From: Ariolimax columbianus
Taxonomy: Eukaryota; Mollusca; Gastropoda; Stylommatophora; Arionidae
NCBI GenBank assembly: GCA_036924085.1
Contig: JAVGWX010000005.1
Coordinates: 41,299,664 to 41,363,663 of the forward strand
Direction: 5' to 3'
DNA: 64,000 nt
Part shown: positions 35,641 to 47,440 of the stretch, piece by piece
How positions within the stretch are numbered: the stretch's first letter is position 1
How the letters are laid out: each line of letters opens with the position of its first letter
Position numbers and translations under genes: made by a program
The notes under the pieces: generated by a model
What the model saw: only the letters and a program-made list of their open reading frames with translations
Told to the model about the DNA's origin: nothing
Databases searched by the model: none

Positions 35641-36495
35641 ATATTGAGAAATGTTCGAGAAGACGAGAACATTTAAAGTTTCGACCTATTTACGATTCAC
35701 AAGTACAAGATTCCAGAGTTAAAATACGCAGACGAAACAGTGATACTATCAAGAAGTGCAGAAGGGCTAGAGCAGCTAATTTCAGTCGTAAATGGATACA
35801 GTAAAGATAAAAACCTGTTTATAAACATAAATAAAACAAAGATAATGACCACCGACAAAACACAATGTCAGCATAAATTTACCGTTGGTGGTGAGGAAAT
35901 AGATCAGGTCACACATTTTGAATATCTGGGCTCCAGAATTGACAAAAATGGCGACTGCTCGAAAGAAATCAGATGAAGACTAGCCATGGCAATGCAGAGA
36001 CTACAGCTTAAAGAAATTATGGCAGAGCACCAACAAAATGAAGTAAAAGTCTTGAGAGCCTGTGTTTTTCCTGTGGCAGCTTATGGCTGTGAATCATGGA
36101 CAATTATTAAAACTTCCAGACAAAGAATCAAATCCTTTGATTCAAAATGTTACAGAAAGATCCTCAGAGTACACTGTACAGAGAAAAAGACAAATGTAGA
36201 TATTCGGCAAGAGTTGAACATAGAGGATAACTGGTTTATCAATTCCATTTTGGCTAGAAAATGCAAATACTTTGGCCACATCAAGAGACACAAAAGGTCT
36301 CGAGAAAATAGTATGGTGCCAGAAGGCATGGTTCCAGGTAAAAGATGAAGGGGTAGACCAAAAAGACGATGGCACCAAGATATCCGGAAATGCCTGAGTG
36401 TGACTGTGGCGTAGGCTGGAGTTTTGGTAAGAGAACGAGTTCCTTTCAGACAGACTGTGGTGGGAGTGATGTTCTACAAAGGACATGATGATGAT
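35641..36495 (+). mobile_element. RTE-like LINE insert K1, 5'-truncated, in LINE 'R'
   Basis: The plus strand reads KYADETVILSRSAEGLEQLI (YADD changed to YADE), TVGGEEIDQVTHFEYLGSRI, KNGDCSKEIR, VFPVAAYGCESWTIIKTSRQ and a C-terminal RPKRRWHQDI. It ends with a GACATGATGATGAT tail. A 14-bp TSD with one mismatch flanks it: GAATTTTGTCATGT (35627-35640) and GAATTTTTTCATGT (36496-36509). It is a close relative of the copy at 41690-42685. Confidence 0.9.
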
Positions 36496-36509
36496 GAATT
36501 TTTTCATGT

Positions 36510-36640
36510 TTTTTGGTTTATCTGTCTGCTGAAACTTATTATTAATTTCTTGGTTTTCAAAACAAAAATTCATATTCCTTTCCTCAGCTGCTGTCTCATT
36601 TCTGTGCCACTCAGTCAATGTATTTGTTTTGTCTTTTTTT
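36510..36640 (-). mobile_element. RTE-like LINE 'R', second segment (linker)
   Basis: The minus strand reads QNKYID, then AAEERNMNFCFENQEINNKF and QQTDKPKNMKKF, matching the DK-x-Y-x-D...GNMK-x-LY...K-x-Q-x-P-KDK linker of RTE-like proteins. Insertions lie at both ends: CR1 copy B upstream and K1 downstream. Confidence 0.78.
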
Positions 36641-39433
36641 ATCTAACTTAACTTAACTTAACGTCTTTATACTGGTTTAGAAAACGCTGCAGAGTCTGTA
36701 TACAACCAGTTACATTTACATCACCTTGCTCTAAAAGCTATGTGCATCCAGTTAATTCTTAAATGCATTAACTGTCCCTTCCTCCACTACCTCCCCTGGC
36801 AATGCATTCCAAGCAGACACCACTCTCTGACTAAAAAAATATTTCCTAATATCTAATCTGGACCTCTCTTTAGTCAGCTTGTAGCTATGCCCTCGTGTTA
36901 TTGTGGGTGGCTTTATTTTAAAAAAACTTGTTATAGTCTAATTTATCCATTCCTCTGACCATCTTATAAACCTGTATTGTCACCACGAACTCTTCTCTCT
37001 TCGAGACACTGTAGGCCAGTTTTTCTGAGTCGTTCCTCATAACTGTAATTCTTGAATCCCACTATCATCTTTGTCGCTCTTTTTTGTATTCTTTCCAGCA
37101 TGTTTATGTCCCCTCTATGATAAGGACTCCACCCCTGTACACAGTAGTCCAATCTAGGTCTAACTAAAGCTTTAAACAGTTTGACGAGCACTTCCTTGCT
37201 CCTATGTTTAATATTTCTTTTTATCATACCTAACATTGCATTTGCCTTTTTCTCTGCTACCTTAACTTGCTCACTCACCTTTCCTGTATGATCTATTATA
37301 AGTCCCTTTCCTTATCTATTTTTCTAATATTGTTTTCTCTCATTCTGTAATTATGTTCCATATTGTATCTACCCATGTGGATGACTGTACATTTATCTAC
37401 ATTAAACTCCATTTGCCAGCTTACAGACCATTCTCAAATTTTATCTAAATCCGACATCAATATATCCACTTCCGTTTTGTGTCATCAGCAAATTTTGCAA
37501 TCATGGATCCCATATCAATGTCCAAATCATTTATATATATCAAGAACAAAATTGGTCCCAAAACTGAGCCCTATGGCAAACCACTTTTCACTTCACATCA
37601 CTCAGAGTACTCCATATTTATGGCCACCCTCTGCCTTCTTCCCGTTAACCAATTTTCAATCCATTTGGCAACTTCCCCACCTATTCCATGTGATTTTAAC
37701 TTTTGAAATAATCTTTGATGAGGTACTCTATCAAAGGCCACTGCAAAGTCTAGATAAATAACATCCACTGGCTCCCCTTAATCTATGATTTTAGTAACCT
37801 CCTCCATGAATTCTAATAGATTTGTTAAGCATGATCTCCCTCTAGTAAACCCATGCTGACTATTTCTAATTAGATTAAATTTGTCTAAATGCATTACAAT
37901 GTTTTCTTTAATTATTGACTCTAACAATTTACAGACTATGCTCGTTAAACTCACCTGTCTATAATTTGCTGGATCTGATTTTTTGCCCTTTTTGAATAAG
38001 GGGATCACTCCTGCATCTTTCCAATCCCGTGGAACAATCTCTTTTGTAAGTGATTGAGAACATAATATTGCCAATGGTTTTGCTAGTTGGTCTCTAATTT
38101 CATACAGCAGTTTTGGATGAATACCATCTTGACCTGTAATACAGATTGATCTTAATCCCGCTGTATCCATGTCTCTTTGAAAAACATCTATTGGCTCTGG
38201 GATCTTGGAGCAGTCCTCTTTTGTGTAGACTGTGCCAAAGTACTGATTGAGCAGATTAACTGCCTCCCTATTCTCACTTATTATTTTCTCTGTACTGTCT
38301 ATGAGAGGGCCTACTTTGTCTTTCGTTCTTTGTTTATTTCTAACATAAGAGAAGAAGCTTTTACTGTCAATCTTGATCCTCTGAGCAAGTTTTTTTTCGA
38401 AGTCTATTTTTGCTGTTTTATTCGCTTTCTGAGATATGTTCTGCTTGTCCAAATATTTTACATATGTTTCTTTTGATTTACCTGCCTCTATATATTTTGC
38501 CATGCTTTATTTTTCACTCTTCTACATTTCACTACAAATATAGTTATCCACTTTTTACGCTTGGGGTTTACCTCCCTACATGGAACACATTCCTCTTTTA
38601 GCGTTTCTAGAACTGTTTTAAAACTCTCCCACTCCTGTTCAACATCTGTTCCTACGACAATATCTTTCCAGATTATGTGGTTCACTGCCTCTTTCATCCT
38701 CTTAACATCTGCCTTAGAGTAGTCGTATGTTTGCGTGTTTATGTTTACTTCTTTCCCTGCAATAAGACCCCAACGGATGATTTGATGGTCACTTGAGCCA
38801 AACAGTTCCCCAACGGTAACGTTTTCAATGATATTTTCCTCTGTAGTAAAAACTAGGTCGAGTGTGTTTTTGCCTCTGGTGGCTCCTTCTACATGTTGAA
38901 TTAAAAAATTGTCAGTTATGCACTTAACAAAAGGTTTTGACTCTACAAGTGCTTCTGCCATATCCCATTTTATTTCTGGAAAGTTGAAATCTCCCATTAA
39001 TAATAATTTCCCTTCACTTGCCTTTGCTATGCTACTAATCAGCTCCTCATCTTCCTCTTTTTGACTTGATGGACATCTATAGCACACTCCAATCACTGTT
39101 TTTTCACCCCCACTTTCTATTTCTCCCCATACACTTTCATTTTTGTTACCACATGATAAATAATCTTTGATCGTTATATTAACAGAATTTATACAGTATA
39201 ATAAAACGCCACCTCCCTTAGTCTTGTCTCCAACTATCCTATCTTTCCTTAACATTGTATATCCCTCTATTTCAAGTTCACTATCTGCAATCTCCTCATA
39301 TGTACATGATTCTGTTAATCCTATTATATCTGGTTTTTCGTCTTCTACATACAGTTCCAATTCTTCTCTTTTATTTACTATGCTTCTCACATTTGCATAA
39401 AAACATTTTAGTTTGTAATTTTGTTGGTTTTCC
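36641..39433 (-). mobile_element. CR1-like LINE copy B, inserted in LINE 'R'
   Basis: The minus ORF at 39390-38488 is an APE endonuclease: MRSIVNKREELELYVEDEKP, DIIGLTES, KLLLMGDFNFPEIKWDMAEA and LFGSSDHQIIRWGL. It is followed by KTAKIDFEKKLAQRIK, RT at 38503-37778 (YGTVYTK-like FGTVYTKEDCSKIPEPID, VIPLFKKGKKSDPANYRQVS, HGFTRGRSCLTNLLEFMEEV), the FADD box near 37500 and a C-terminal LVRPRLDYCVQGWSPYHRGD near 37140. Compared with copy C it lacks about 51 bp of the RT N-terminal linker. Its (CTTAA)3 tail begins near 36644. TCTTTTT is present at both ends (36632-36638 and 39434-39440), though low in complexity; removing the insert rejoins the host as YTLTKAKRQNKYID. Confidence 0.87.
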
Positions 39434-39440
39434 TCTTTTT

Positions 39441-39960
39441 GCTTTTGTCAGAGTGTAGCTTTTCTGGGCTTCTGCTTTGGTATATCTAGTTCAACAGTTG
39501 TTGAGTAGGGCTGTTTTCCCTCATCTTTCAAACGTTTGCATTGTCTCTGCTGTAATCCACTCCTTATGTTTTACTTTCTTAAATCATATAGTTTCTTAGC
39601 AAGTTTTATTCCACATCTCTCTGGTTTGTATCCACATACTGATAGTGTCAAGGCCATCATTCCCTTATAGCTCTTGTATTACTATTATTTTCAGGCTATA
39701 TTATCTGTCTTCGTTTCTATATCTTGTAAAAGGCATACATTATACTTCATTTTTTTAATCTATTTCTCTTGATGCTTCTTATTTTCTGTGAATCCACGAC
39801 CTCCTGCATTCTGTTATAAAATATGTCTTTCTTTTCATCTTCACAGCATTTGCGGATGACTAGCACTCAATGATGTTCATATTCTCTTCTTGGTTTTGAA
39901 ACTTGCAGTAATAATTCTGTGGCTAATGGCCTTGCACTGTATAATTGCACAGATCCAATA
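39441..39960 (-). mobile_element. RTE-like LINE 'R', first segment (endonuclease and linker)
   Basis: The minus strand reads HRIITASFKTKKR near 39910 (RTE endonuclease), CCEDEKKDIFYNRMQEVVDS near 39840, and KHKEWITAETMQTFER with YTKAEAQKSYTLTKAKR near 39560-39445. Stops and shifts are frequent. The element continues at 36640 beyond CR1 copy B. Confidence 0.72.
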
Positions 39961-40356
39961 AATGTTGGACTGCTTGCTTTTGGTTGGTTGTCATTGTTTC
40001 TGTAACCAGCTTTGTTTTTATGTTTCTGGGTGATTGGCCTTGATCCATCCTATTATACTCTAGGTAAGTTGTCGGCTTTTGTTTTGATTATTTCCCCTTG
40101 ACCTGTTCAATTTGGCTGACATAGCTCTGGCATAGCTCTTGGTATCATTGAGACATGCAAGGCCCCTCACCAACTCAAAGTAACAAGTGTGATGGGGCAC
40201 ACATATATATGTTATACAGATAATGAGTTTTTGTACCCTTTATAGTGAATTTCTTGACTCTTGGAGATGCAGCCTAACTCATATAGCATAGTTGAGATAA
40301 GCATGATAAAAACTTAAGCAGTCAATAATATTGATCATGTTTTTCTCTTCTATCAG
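39961..40356. other. Intron sequence up to SF3B4 acceptor
   Basis: Decayed sequence, possibly the upstream part of LINE 'R', followed by the TTCTCTTCTATCAG acceptor. Confidence 0.4.
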
Positions 40357-40473
40357 GTCCAAACCAAACTTACCCAGGTAACCCAATGCCACCTCGCCCA
40401 CCACCTCTCCCAATGCCTTCATCTGGTATGGATTTTGGTGGACAAATAATGACCAATACAAACCCAATGATGA
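40357..40473 (+). CDS. SF3B4: SF3B4 exon: Pro-rich tail, PNQTYPG segment
   Basis: The acceptor TTCTCTTCTATCAG ends at 40356. Two leading bases complete a Gly codon, followed by PNQTYPGNPMPPRPPPLPMP, then SSGMDFGGQIMTN and TNPMM. The donor GTATGT starts at 40474, leaving one base of the next codon. The exon is 117 nt and symmetric 1-1. Two further donor-like GGTAAC and GGTATG sites occur inside it in the same phase, so shorter in-frame forms are possible. Assignment rests on collinearity, phase agreement on both sides and Pro-rich composition. The downstream intron (5,283 bp) contains an RTE fragment and a dead mariner. Confidence 0.85.
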
Positions 40474-41389
40474 GTATGTATTTTGTTTCAACTTTTACTA
40501 AACCACTTAGTTTATAAACAAACCTCCTGTTTATAAGTAGTATTTTTATTCCTTGAACTGTAGGTCATATTTTTGCGTGCGGTAATCGTTTTGCTGCATA
40601 AACAGGAGATGCAGAATTTAACTGATAGAAGCAGGAGTGCAGAACAAAGTGGAGAAAATGAACATAAACAAAAGACAAAAAGTTCACATAAAGATTGTCA
40701 GATAGTTGAAGAAGTAATTTTATTATTTTGGTAAGCGAGTGTAATAAAGATGGATAAGCAAACATTAGATGACATATTAGAACTTAACAAAGTGAAATTA
40801 GCTTTCAATTCTCTTCACCCAAAATTAAACTCTTCAGCTTTCTTTAGTATTCAGTTGGTCAATATAAATGTAAATTAGATCAACTGTGACTTCGAAACAT
40901 AACATATTGCTAGAAGTATCAGAGTCAAACTGCATATCTTCACCAATAAGTCACTCCATCATATAATTAAGTATCAGTTGACAGAAGAAATACAAATTTA
41001 TAATTGCGGACAAGAGCAAATTAAATAAACCAATTACAGTGTTAACTTCAGGAAGGAAGGCTGAGATTGGTAGGATATACCATCATAAAGTAACCTGACA
41101 TTATAAATGTGCTGGGTTGGAACCCACAAGGGAATAGAAGAGAACACCCAGTGAACAGTAGATGAGCAAGTCAGAGTAACCAGAGCCTAGTGAGTAGAAA
41201 TTTAAAAAAAAGAAAGTCCAAAACAGAAATTGTTGGTGGGTGACTGGCAGCCATTGTTCTAAAAGAACAAGCAAGTTATTTGCTATACGTTGCATTTTAT
41301 CTAGTTCTAAAAAGCTAAAAATGTATTTATTCGAAGACACGATAACTCACGAACTGAAAGACAAATAGATCAGAATTTTTATTGAACAT
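40474..41389. other. Intron sequence, no recognised feature
   Basis: A+T-rich; no coding or repeat family recognised. Confidence 0.45.
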
Positions 41390-41640
41390 TCTATGGTCTG
41401 GTGCCCGATACCAGGCTTTTCCAGCTCCCGCTTTCAGAGTCGTTGTCGCACAGATCGATCTTCCACCTCATCCACCAGCAGCTGTCTGTACCTGTCAGGG
41501 GTGGACTCTCCCTTCTTGTCGTTTCACTCACGTAGTTTAGTCGGCCAGGCAAAGCCGTTGCCCGGGGGATGGCGCTGCCGTACACAGGCAGACTCTAGGA
41601 GCCATATGTGAGCTAGACAGAAGTGGAGGAACCAAATAGG
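41390..41640. other. G+C-rich segment of unknown origin
   Basis: This 250-bp block is clearly richer in G+C than its surroundings and is open in at least one frame on each strand (minus: PRATALPGRLNYVSETT; plus: Ser/Arg-rich). It directly precedes RTE copy K2. It is probably part of an unidentified transposable element. No family assigned. Confidence 0.4.
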
Positions 41641-41689
41641 ATCCTGGCTATCAAGGATGTGGCTGCCTCTCACTGTGAGGGACTCTCCC

Positions 41690-42685
41690 TTACACACTTT
41701 GCATATAGTCTATCTCATTGAAACATTATACCAAGATCAACAAGTCGCTGTCCGAGTATCTGGGCAAACATCGGATTGGTTTGCAGTACAAAAGGGAGTC
41801 CAACAGGGATGTATCCTCTCACCTTATCTGTACAACATATATGCGGAATGTATAATGAGAAATGTTCAAGAAGATGTGAACATTGAAAGTTTTGACCCAT
41901 TTACGGTTGTGGGGTACGAAATTCCAGAGTTACGATACGCAGATGACACATTGATACTATCAAGAAGGGTTAGAGCAACTACTTTCAGCCGTTAATGGAC
42001 ATAGTAAAGATCAAAATCTGTTCATAAACATAAATAAAACAAAGATAATGACCACCGACAAAACACAATGTCAGCATAAATTTACAGTGGGTGGTGAGGA
42101 AATAGATTAGGTCACACATTTTGAATATCTGGGCTCCAGAATTGACAAAAATGGCGACTGCTCGAAAGAAATCAGAAGAAGACTCGCTATGGCAATGCAG
42201 AGACTGAACAGCCTGAAGAGATTATGGCAGGGCATAAACAAAATGATAAAAGTAAAAGTCTTGAGAGTCTGTGTTTTTCCTATGGCAGCTTATGGCTGTG
42301 AATCACGGACGATTACCAAAACTTCCAGACAAAGAATCGAATCCTTCGAGTCAAAATGTTACAGAAATATTCTCAGAATACAGAGAAAAAAACAAATGCA
42401 GACAAGAGCTGAGCATAGAAGAGAACTGGTTTATCAATTCCATTTTGGCTAGAAAATGCCAATACTTTGGTCACATCAAAAGACACATCTTGAGAGAACG
42501 GTGATGGAAGGTATGGTGCCAGGTAAAAGAGGAAGGAGTAGACCAAGAAGACGATGGCACCAAGATATCCAGGAATGCCTGAGTATGACTGTGGCGGAGG
42601 CTGGTGTTTTGGCAAGAGAACGAGTTTCTTTCAGACAGACTGTGATGGAAGCGACGTTCTACAAAGGACATGCTACATTATGATG
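41690..42685 (+). mobile_element. RTE-like LINE copy K2, 5'-truncated
   Basis: The plus strand reads LIETLYQDQQVAVRVSGQTS, GVQQGCILSPYLYNIYAECI (RT block), LRYADDTLILS (intact YADD), FTVGGEEID, HFEYLGSRIDKNGDCSKEIR, VFPMAAYGCESRTITKTSRQ, YFGHIKRH and RPRRRWHQDIQECLSMTVAE. It resembles bovine BovB-type C-termini in block order, hence the RTE call. Frameshifts occur near 41965, 42100 and 42400. Its 3' end lies near GGACATGCTACATTATGATG. Confidence 0.85.
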
Positions 42686-44211
42686 ATTCTACGATCAATT
42701 TATACATCAGTGCAACTTATTTCAAGTCCCTAAGTCTTTATTATCATTTCTCTATATTTCATGTATATAATATAATTCAAGGGACATGACTAAATAAATA
42801 ATAAAAATACTAGTTATGTTCTCCAAAACTGTGATGTTTTATTTTTTATTTTACGTGTTTGCCTCACTAGTTTCTACTGGCGGAGGCGCGCCTATTTCAC
42901 CCTAGACCGTAGTCCTCTTGAATATTTCTGTTGTTGATAGTTGGGAAAGAAATTTGTGGTATGGTGGAAAGAGATCAGCAGATTGAGAAGGGAAGAAATG
43001 GGTGGGGTAAGGAGCATGTTAGAGACAGGATTGGAGTGCAATTGGAATTTGATGGATGGGTAACAATGGATGGATTTAAACAAAACAACTATTTTCATAA
43101 TTATCATGGCCAACGTCAGGTAAAATACTAGTTTCTATACAAAAACTGATTAAGTTTTGTCTCTTTAGTCTGACAAATTATAACTAAGCATAAATGGGTG
43201 CCTGCACAGCATAGAGGAAGTGAAATAGTATGATAAGATCACTGATATGAAACTGTTGGAAAGAATCAAATGGATGTCAATGGAACACGAGGAAAGAGGT
43301 AGAAAGGTAGAGACAGAACAAAACACACACTGGTAAGAGAGTTTTAGACAAACATAAAGGAAACTGAGGTGACATGGACAGCTGGAACAAGGGGACTTAC
43401 GTGTATTTGTTCTAGTTCTGTGCTCCAAAGGGGGCTGTATGGTTTTGATTTAAAGCTAAATCTGACATAGTCCTTTTGCATAGAAGACACGTTATGCAGA
43501 TGATGATTGTTACACTATTGGTTCTTGTGATTTAACAAAAAATATTATTAAACTTGTTTTTTTATTTATTAGTGAAAAGACACATTTGTTCAGTAAATGA
43601 TTAGTTTTGTCTAGAAATTTTAACATTTGTTCACCCTACTGTTTTGATGTCTTAAAAATGTTACATATATAAACCAGCAATAAAGTCAATCACGGCAAAC
43701 TAAATGGGAATTCCTCTTCAAATGAATTTTCATTAATATTGAAGGTATTAAAATTAGAACATGTTAATTTTGTTGACTTAAAAATATACCCACAATTGTT
43801 GACATTTGAATTTTGACAGTGTGCTATACTAGGCCTAGGTTACTGTGTCCCATCATCACCAAGTGGGCATTTGGTGTTTTTAACATAAATGTGTCATAAT
43901 ACTTCAACACATGATTTTAAAAGCAATGAGGAATTAAAATTAATATGGAAATCTTTCTCATATCAGATTGTGTATCATTGAGTTTTCAGTTGCTGTAGTT
44001 TATATTTTGTTTAATTAACTCGCCATAGACACATTATTACTGCAGGTTTGTCCAAATTTGGAACACACACTAGTTGCCTGTGGCAAAAATAAAAAGTAAA
44101 ATTATATGAGGAACATATTGTATGTGAAAAGTCAAGTGACATTCATAACACAAAGTCTTACCTTTTACAGTCCCATTTTATAAATTTAGTTTGCATTATA
44201 TGGGATATATA
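42686..44211. other. Intron sequence, no firm feature
   Basis: Mostly A+T-rich. Around 43250-43420 a plus reading (EERGRKVETEQNTHW) faintly recalls the basic end of an RTE protein, but this is too weak to annotate. The TA target of the mariner lies at 44210-44211. Confidence 0.35.
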
Positions 44212-45520
44212 CACGGGGCTTGTCATAAGTCGTTACCCTGACTATGAAGGAGTAGGAGGAGAAAGTTTAAATTTAGCACATATGTAGTTCATTCAATTTG
44301 TACTGGACTTGAAAAGTATGAATTTCCCTCCTCCGCGGGTTTACCCGGTATGGCGCAACACACCTTATTGACCGGATCTGCTACTCTTTGTTTGTCAGAA
44401 CAATGGAGAAATCAGAGGCCAGAACTGTGATAAAATTCTTGATGTTACAGGGAAAAACACCTACAGAAATACACAGGGATATGGAACCAGTGTTTGAGGA
44501 ATTCTGTCCTTCATATGCTTCTGTAAAAAACTGGTGTAGACAGTTAAGTGTGGCCGTTCCCATGTTGCTAATCTTCCAAGATCAGGAAGACCATCCTCAG
44601 AGTGCAGCGATGAAAATGCTGCAAGAGTGAAGAAAATCATTGACCAGGATAGGAAAATGACAATTGCAGAGATATCTAGGTCAGCAAAACTGAATGAAAG
44701 TACAGTTTTTAGAATTTTACACAACAGACTGAACATGAGAAAAGTGTGTGCCCGCTGGGTTCCGCGTCTGCTGACATGTGAACAGAAACAAACGAGGGTT
44801 GATTGATGTGGCCAGTTGCTCAAAATGTGTCGGTCGAAAAACATGTTGCCGACCATGGTGACAGTAGATGAGACTTGGGTTCACCATTATGACCCAGAAT
44901 CCTGAATTTCCTGTATGCAGTGGAAAACCCTGGGCTCACCAACACATGTTAGCCAAGAACACAGAAATCTGCAAGAAAAGTGATGCTGACTGTTTTTTTG
45001 GGACGTCAAAGGTGTCATATTGAAAGATTACCTGCCTCATGGCAACACGGTTAATGGGCAATATTATGCAGATCTCCTTACCAAACTAAGAAAGACTGAC
45101 CAGAAATCTTTGGATAGCGTGCACTCAAATTCTGCCTTTGATTCAAGGCAATGCGCCCTCCCATAAAGCAAAATTTGTGCTGCAAACAGCCAACTATTTG
45201 AATATTGAAATTCTTCCACACCCACCATATTCTCCAGATTTAGCTCCATCAGACTTTTTTCTTTTCCCAAAACTGAAAAAACAGCTGAAAGAAAATCATT
45301 TTGACATTTTGATGAAGATGTCATACTGTCTTGTGATAACTGGTTTAGTTAGAAAATAGGTTACTTTTATTTGAAGGTCTTTTCAAGGTCACTCAGAGAT
45401 GGCAGAAATATATAAATTCAGGTGGTGGCTACATTGAGAAGGAATAAGCACTGTGCCAAATTTCACCTTTCTCCTCCTACTCCTTCATGGTCAGGGTAAA
45501 GACTTATGACAAGCCTATTG
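44212..45520 (+). mobile_element. mariner DNA transposon, 1,309 bp, inactive
   Basis: Imperfect 63-bp terminal inverted repeats (44212-44274 and 45458-45520, core GGCTTGTCATAAGTC) are flanked by TA on both sides (44210-44211, 45521-45522), the mariner target duplication. The size is typical for the group. It lies in the fourth visible SF3B4 intron in sense orientation. Confidence 0.95.
44403..45359 (+). pseudogene. mariner transposase, broken
   Basis: It starts with MEKSEARTVIKFLMLQGKTP, a helix-turn-helix N-terminus, and breaks by frameshift after VKNWCRQLS. The catalytic core is partly readable: VDETWVHHYDPES near 44865 (first Asp), then an in-frame TGA; IQGNAPSHKA near 45140, where the DNAPSH Asp of the family is Gly; and SPDLAPSDFFLFPKLKK near 45230 (third Asp). 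At least two frameshifts, premature stops and the lost catalytic Asp make it inactive. DD34D mariner membership is inferred from motif order. Confidence 0.92.
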
Positions 45521-45756
45521 TATTCATAATTCTGAAACTTTCCTTATACCAGTGTTTGCCTGAATGATATTGAATCTATAAGAGTACATGTGTTTGCTTA
45601 AAATGTGAGCTGTTCTTATTTGCCTTGTAACAAATACCATCAAAGACAAGGTTCATTGGTCAGGCACTACAATAAATACCAAATACCTTTACCTTTATAT
45701 AATTCATATATTTCTTTTTTCAAACACACATGTAGCTTTGACTTATTCATTAACAG

Positions 45757-45912
45757 ATCACCAAGGAATGCAGGGAATGGGCTCCCCAGGCCAGATGGGA
45801 GGTATGAACAATTATGGTCCACCAGGACCTCCAGGCCCCCCGCCAGGTATGAGGCCACCACCTCCAGGATGGAGGGGTCCTATGCCTCCAAGAGGTCTCC
45901 CAGTTGGTTTTG
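45757..45912 (+). CDS. SF3B4: SF3B4 exon: Gly/Pro/Met tail, with alternative stop at 45929
   Basis: The acceptor TTCATTAACAG ends at 45756. The first two bases complete an Asn codon, then HQGMQGMGSPGQMGG, GPPGPPGPPPGMRPPPPGW and RGPMPPRGLPVGF follow. A donor G|GTAATG at 45913 leaves phase 1 and joins the exon at 50069 in frame. If that donor is not used, the frame reads five more residues and stops at 45927-45929, with an AATAAA at 46111, so a shorter protein from a retained 3' end is possible. A second in-phase donor, G|GTATGA at 45847, would remove 66 nt (22 codons). The exon is 156 nt, symmetric 1-1. The RGPMPPRGL motif recurs in the last exon, suggesting an old exon duplication. Confidence 0.87.
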
Positions 45913-45929
45913 GTAATGATGAATTTTAA

Positions 45930-46379
45930 AAATATCTACGTAATTTTCTAGATTTCATACATCAATATTTTGGACATTCTTCCTTTTTTCTATTTGAAAA
46001 AAATAAGTCCTTTATTTGTTTTTTTTTGTTTCTAACCTGTCTCTTATGTCTGTTTCCATGAATTAAAAACTTTCTTCAAAACTTGCCCAGAAAAGAATGG
46101 ACTACCACAAAATAAACTATCTTTATATTTTATCTTCTTTCTTTATATTTTTATTTGCTTACCAATTGTTCATAATTCATGAGTATTGGCATGTCATCAT
46201 ATTGTTGTGACATTGGAATACAATATTTTACTTTAGTTGAAGATCTTTTGCAAAGGATGCTTTCCATTTTTAGAATATTATTTTTCTGCTTATACTGGTC
46301 TGTTTTATTTCTCCAATTTAGGGTTCTATCATTTGTTACATGTTATTAATTTGCACAGGTTTTATTTAATGTATGGATT
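45930..46379. other. Intron (or alternative 3' UTR) sequence
   Basis: A+T-rich. Would be 3' UTR if the short SF3B4 form exists; AATAAA at 46111. Confidence 0.4.
46111..46116 (+). promoter_or_regulatory. Candidate poly(A) signal for a short SF3B4 3' end
   Basis: AATAAA occurs about 180 nt after the in-frame stop reached when the 45913 donor is not used. It would serve a transcript ending in the intron. The motif is common by chance in A+T-rich DNA, so this is only a candidate. Confidence 0.25.
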
Positions 46380-46771
46380 TGTTTAATCTTTTTTGTACAT
46401 TGCATATGTTATATAATTCTATTGAATACATAGTGAAACAGAACATTGTCTTTGTTGACGAGGTCAAGACTTTTGACTGAGTCAAGAGAACAATTTATTG
46501 AGAAGTGAGAATGCCATATAGACTTTAAAACATATTAAAATTACCAACCAGTGTGTGACATGGGTATGCACAGTCGGCCCTAGAGCTGATCATTTTTTTG
46601 GCAAAGGTAGCTATCATTAGAATATTTTTTTCTCATTGCTGAGGGCTACTTAGAGGATTTATAGAGCTGAGGAACAAAGGTTACTTGCTCAAAAAACAGT
46701 GTACAGGCTGTACACTTTGATAGAAAAAATTGTTGGCCTGACCAGGGTTTTGAAGACGTGTCACCTTAGAA
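46380..46771 (+). repeat. 392-bp inverted repeat, left arm
   Basis: Almost identical to the reverse complement of 54002-54393 (I found one substitution by eye). It contains a broken RT-like reading NIVFVDEVKTFD near 46440. Its orientation disagrees with the neighbouring minus-strand LINE, so this arm is probably the derived copy. No TSD or terminal inverted repeats are seen. Confidence 0.93.
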
Positions 46772-47440
46772 GACTGCTCCATTGAAGAGTACCATCCGAG
46801 TCAAATATATAATTCACCCCGTCAAATTAACTTTTCTTAACGATAATCAGAGTATCATAAATGCGCTGCTCGCCTTTGATTGTCATACAGGTTCTGGATT
46901 AACATAATGATTGGTTTCTCTTTGGCTATTTGTTGCAACATCTGAAAAAGTTTGCTCAACGGGACTTGGTAGTCAAGGCTTTTTCATAGTCAATAAAGCT
47001 GATAAATAGTGGTCATCCTTGATTGATCATTCTTTCTGTGAGAAGCCGCAAAGATCCTATGGCATCTCGTGTATCTCTGGCCTTGCGAAATCCAAACTGG
47101 TTATACATTTTGCTTCTCCTCTACTATGCCATGTATTCTCTTTATTATCTTCAATAGAATTTTAGAGCTTATAATTTGGAATTGATCACATCCTATTGCA
47201 TTCAATTTATTGGCAAAAGAATTATAATGGCGGCTGCGTGATTTTTTGGTCAAATTCCATTCTGATACACATGCTTGAAAAGTACATTTTTTAAAGTATC
47301 TCCCATTGTTTTGAGGCATTCTGTAGACATCTCATTGATCTCTGGTGCTTTGTTTTGTGGAATTGAGTAAAATGCCATATTCAATTCTTCTCTGGTTACA
47401 GGCAATCTCTCTTCTATCTAAGGCATGCCATTTAATATAA
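46772..47440 (-). mobile_element. LINE RT fragment, degenerate
   Basis: The minus strand reads PVTREELNMAFYSIPQNKAP near 47400, FGFRKARDTRDAIGSLRLLT near 47095 and FISFIDYEKAFD near 47000, the RT blocks before the active site. It lies downstream of the 5'-UTR-like repeat T copy 2, and both may belong to one element with its endonuclease deleted. Confidence 0.65.
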
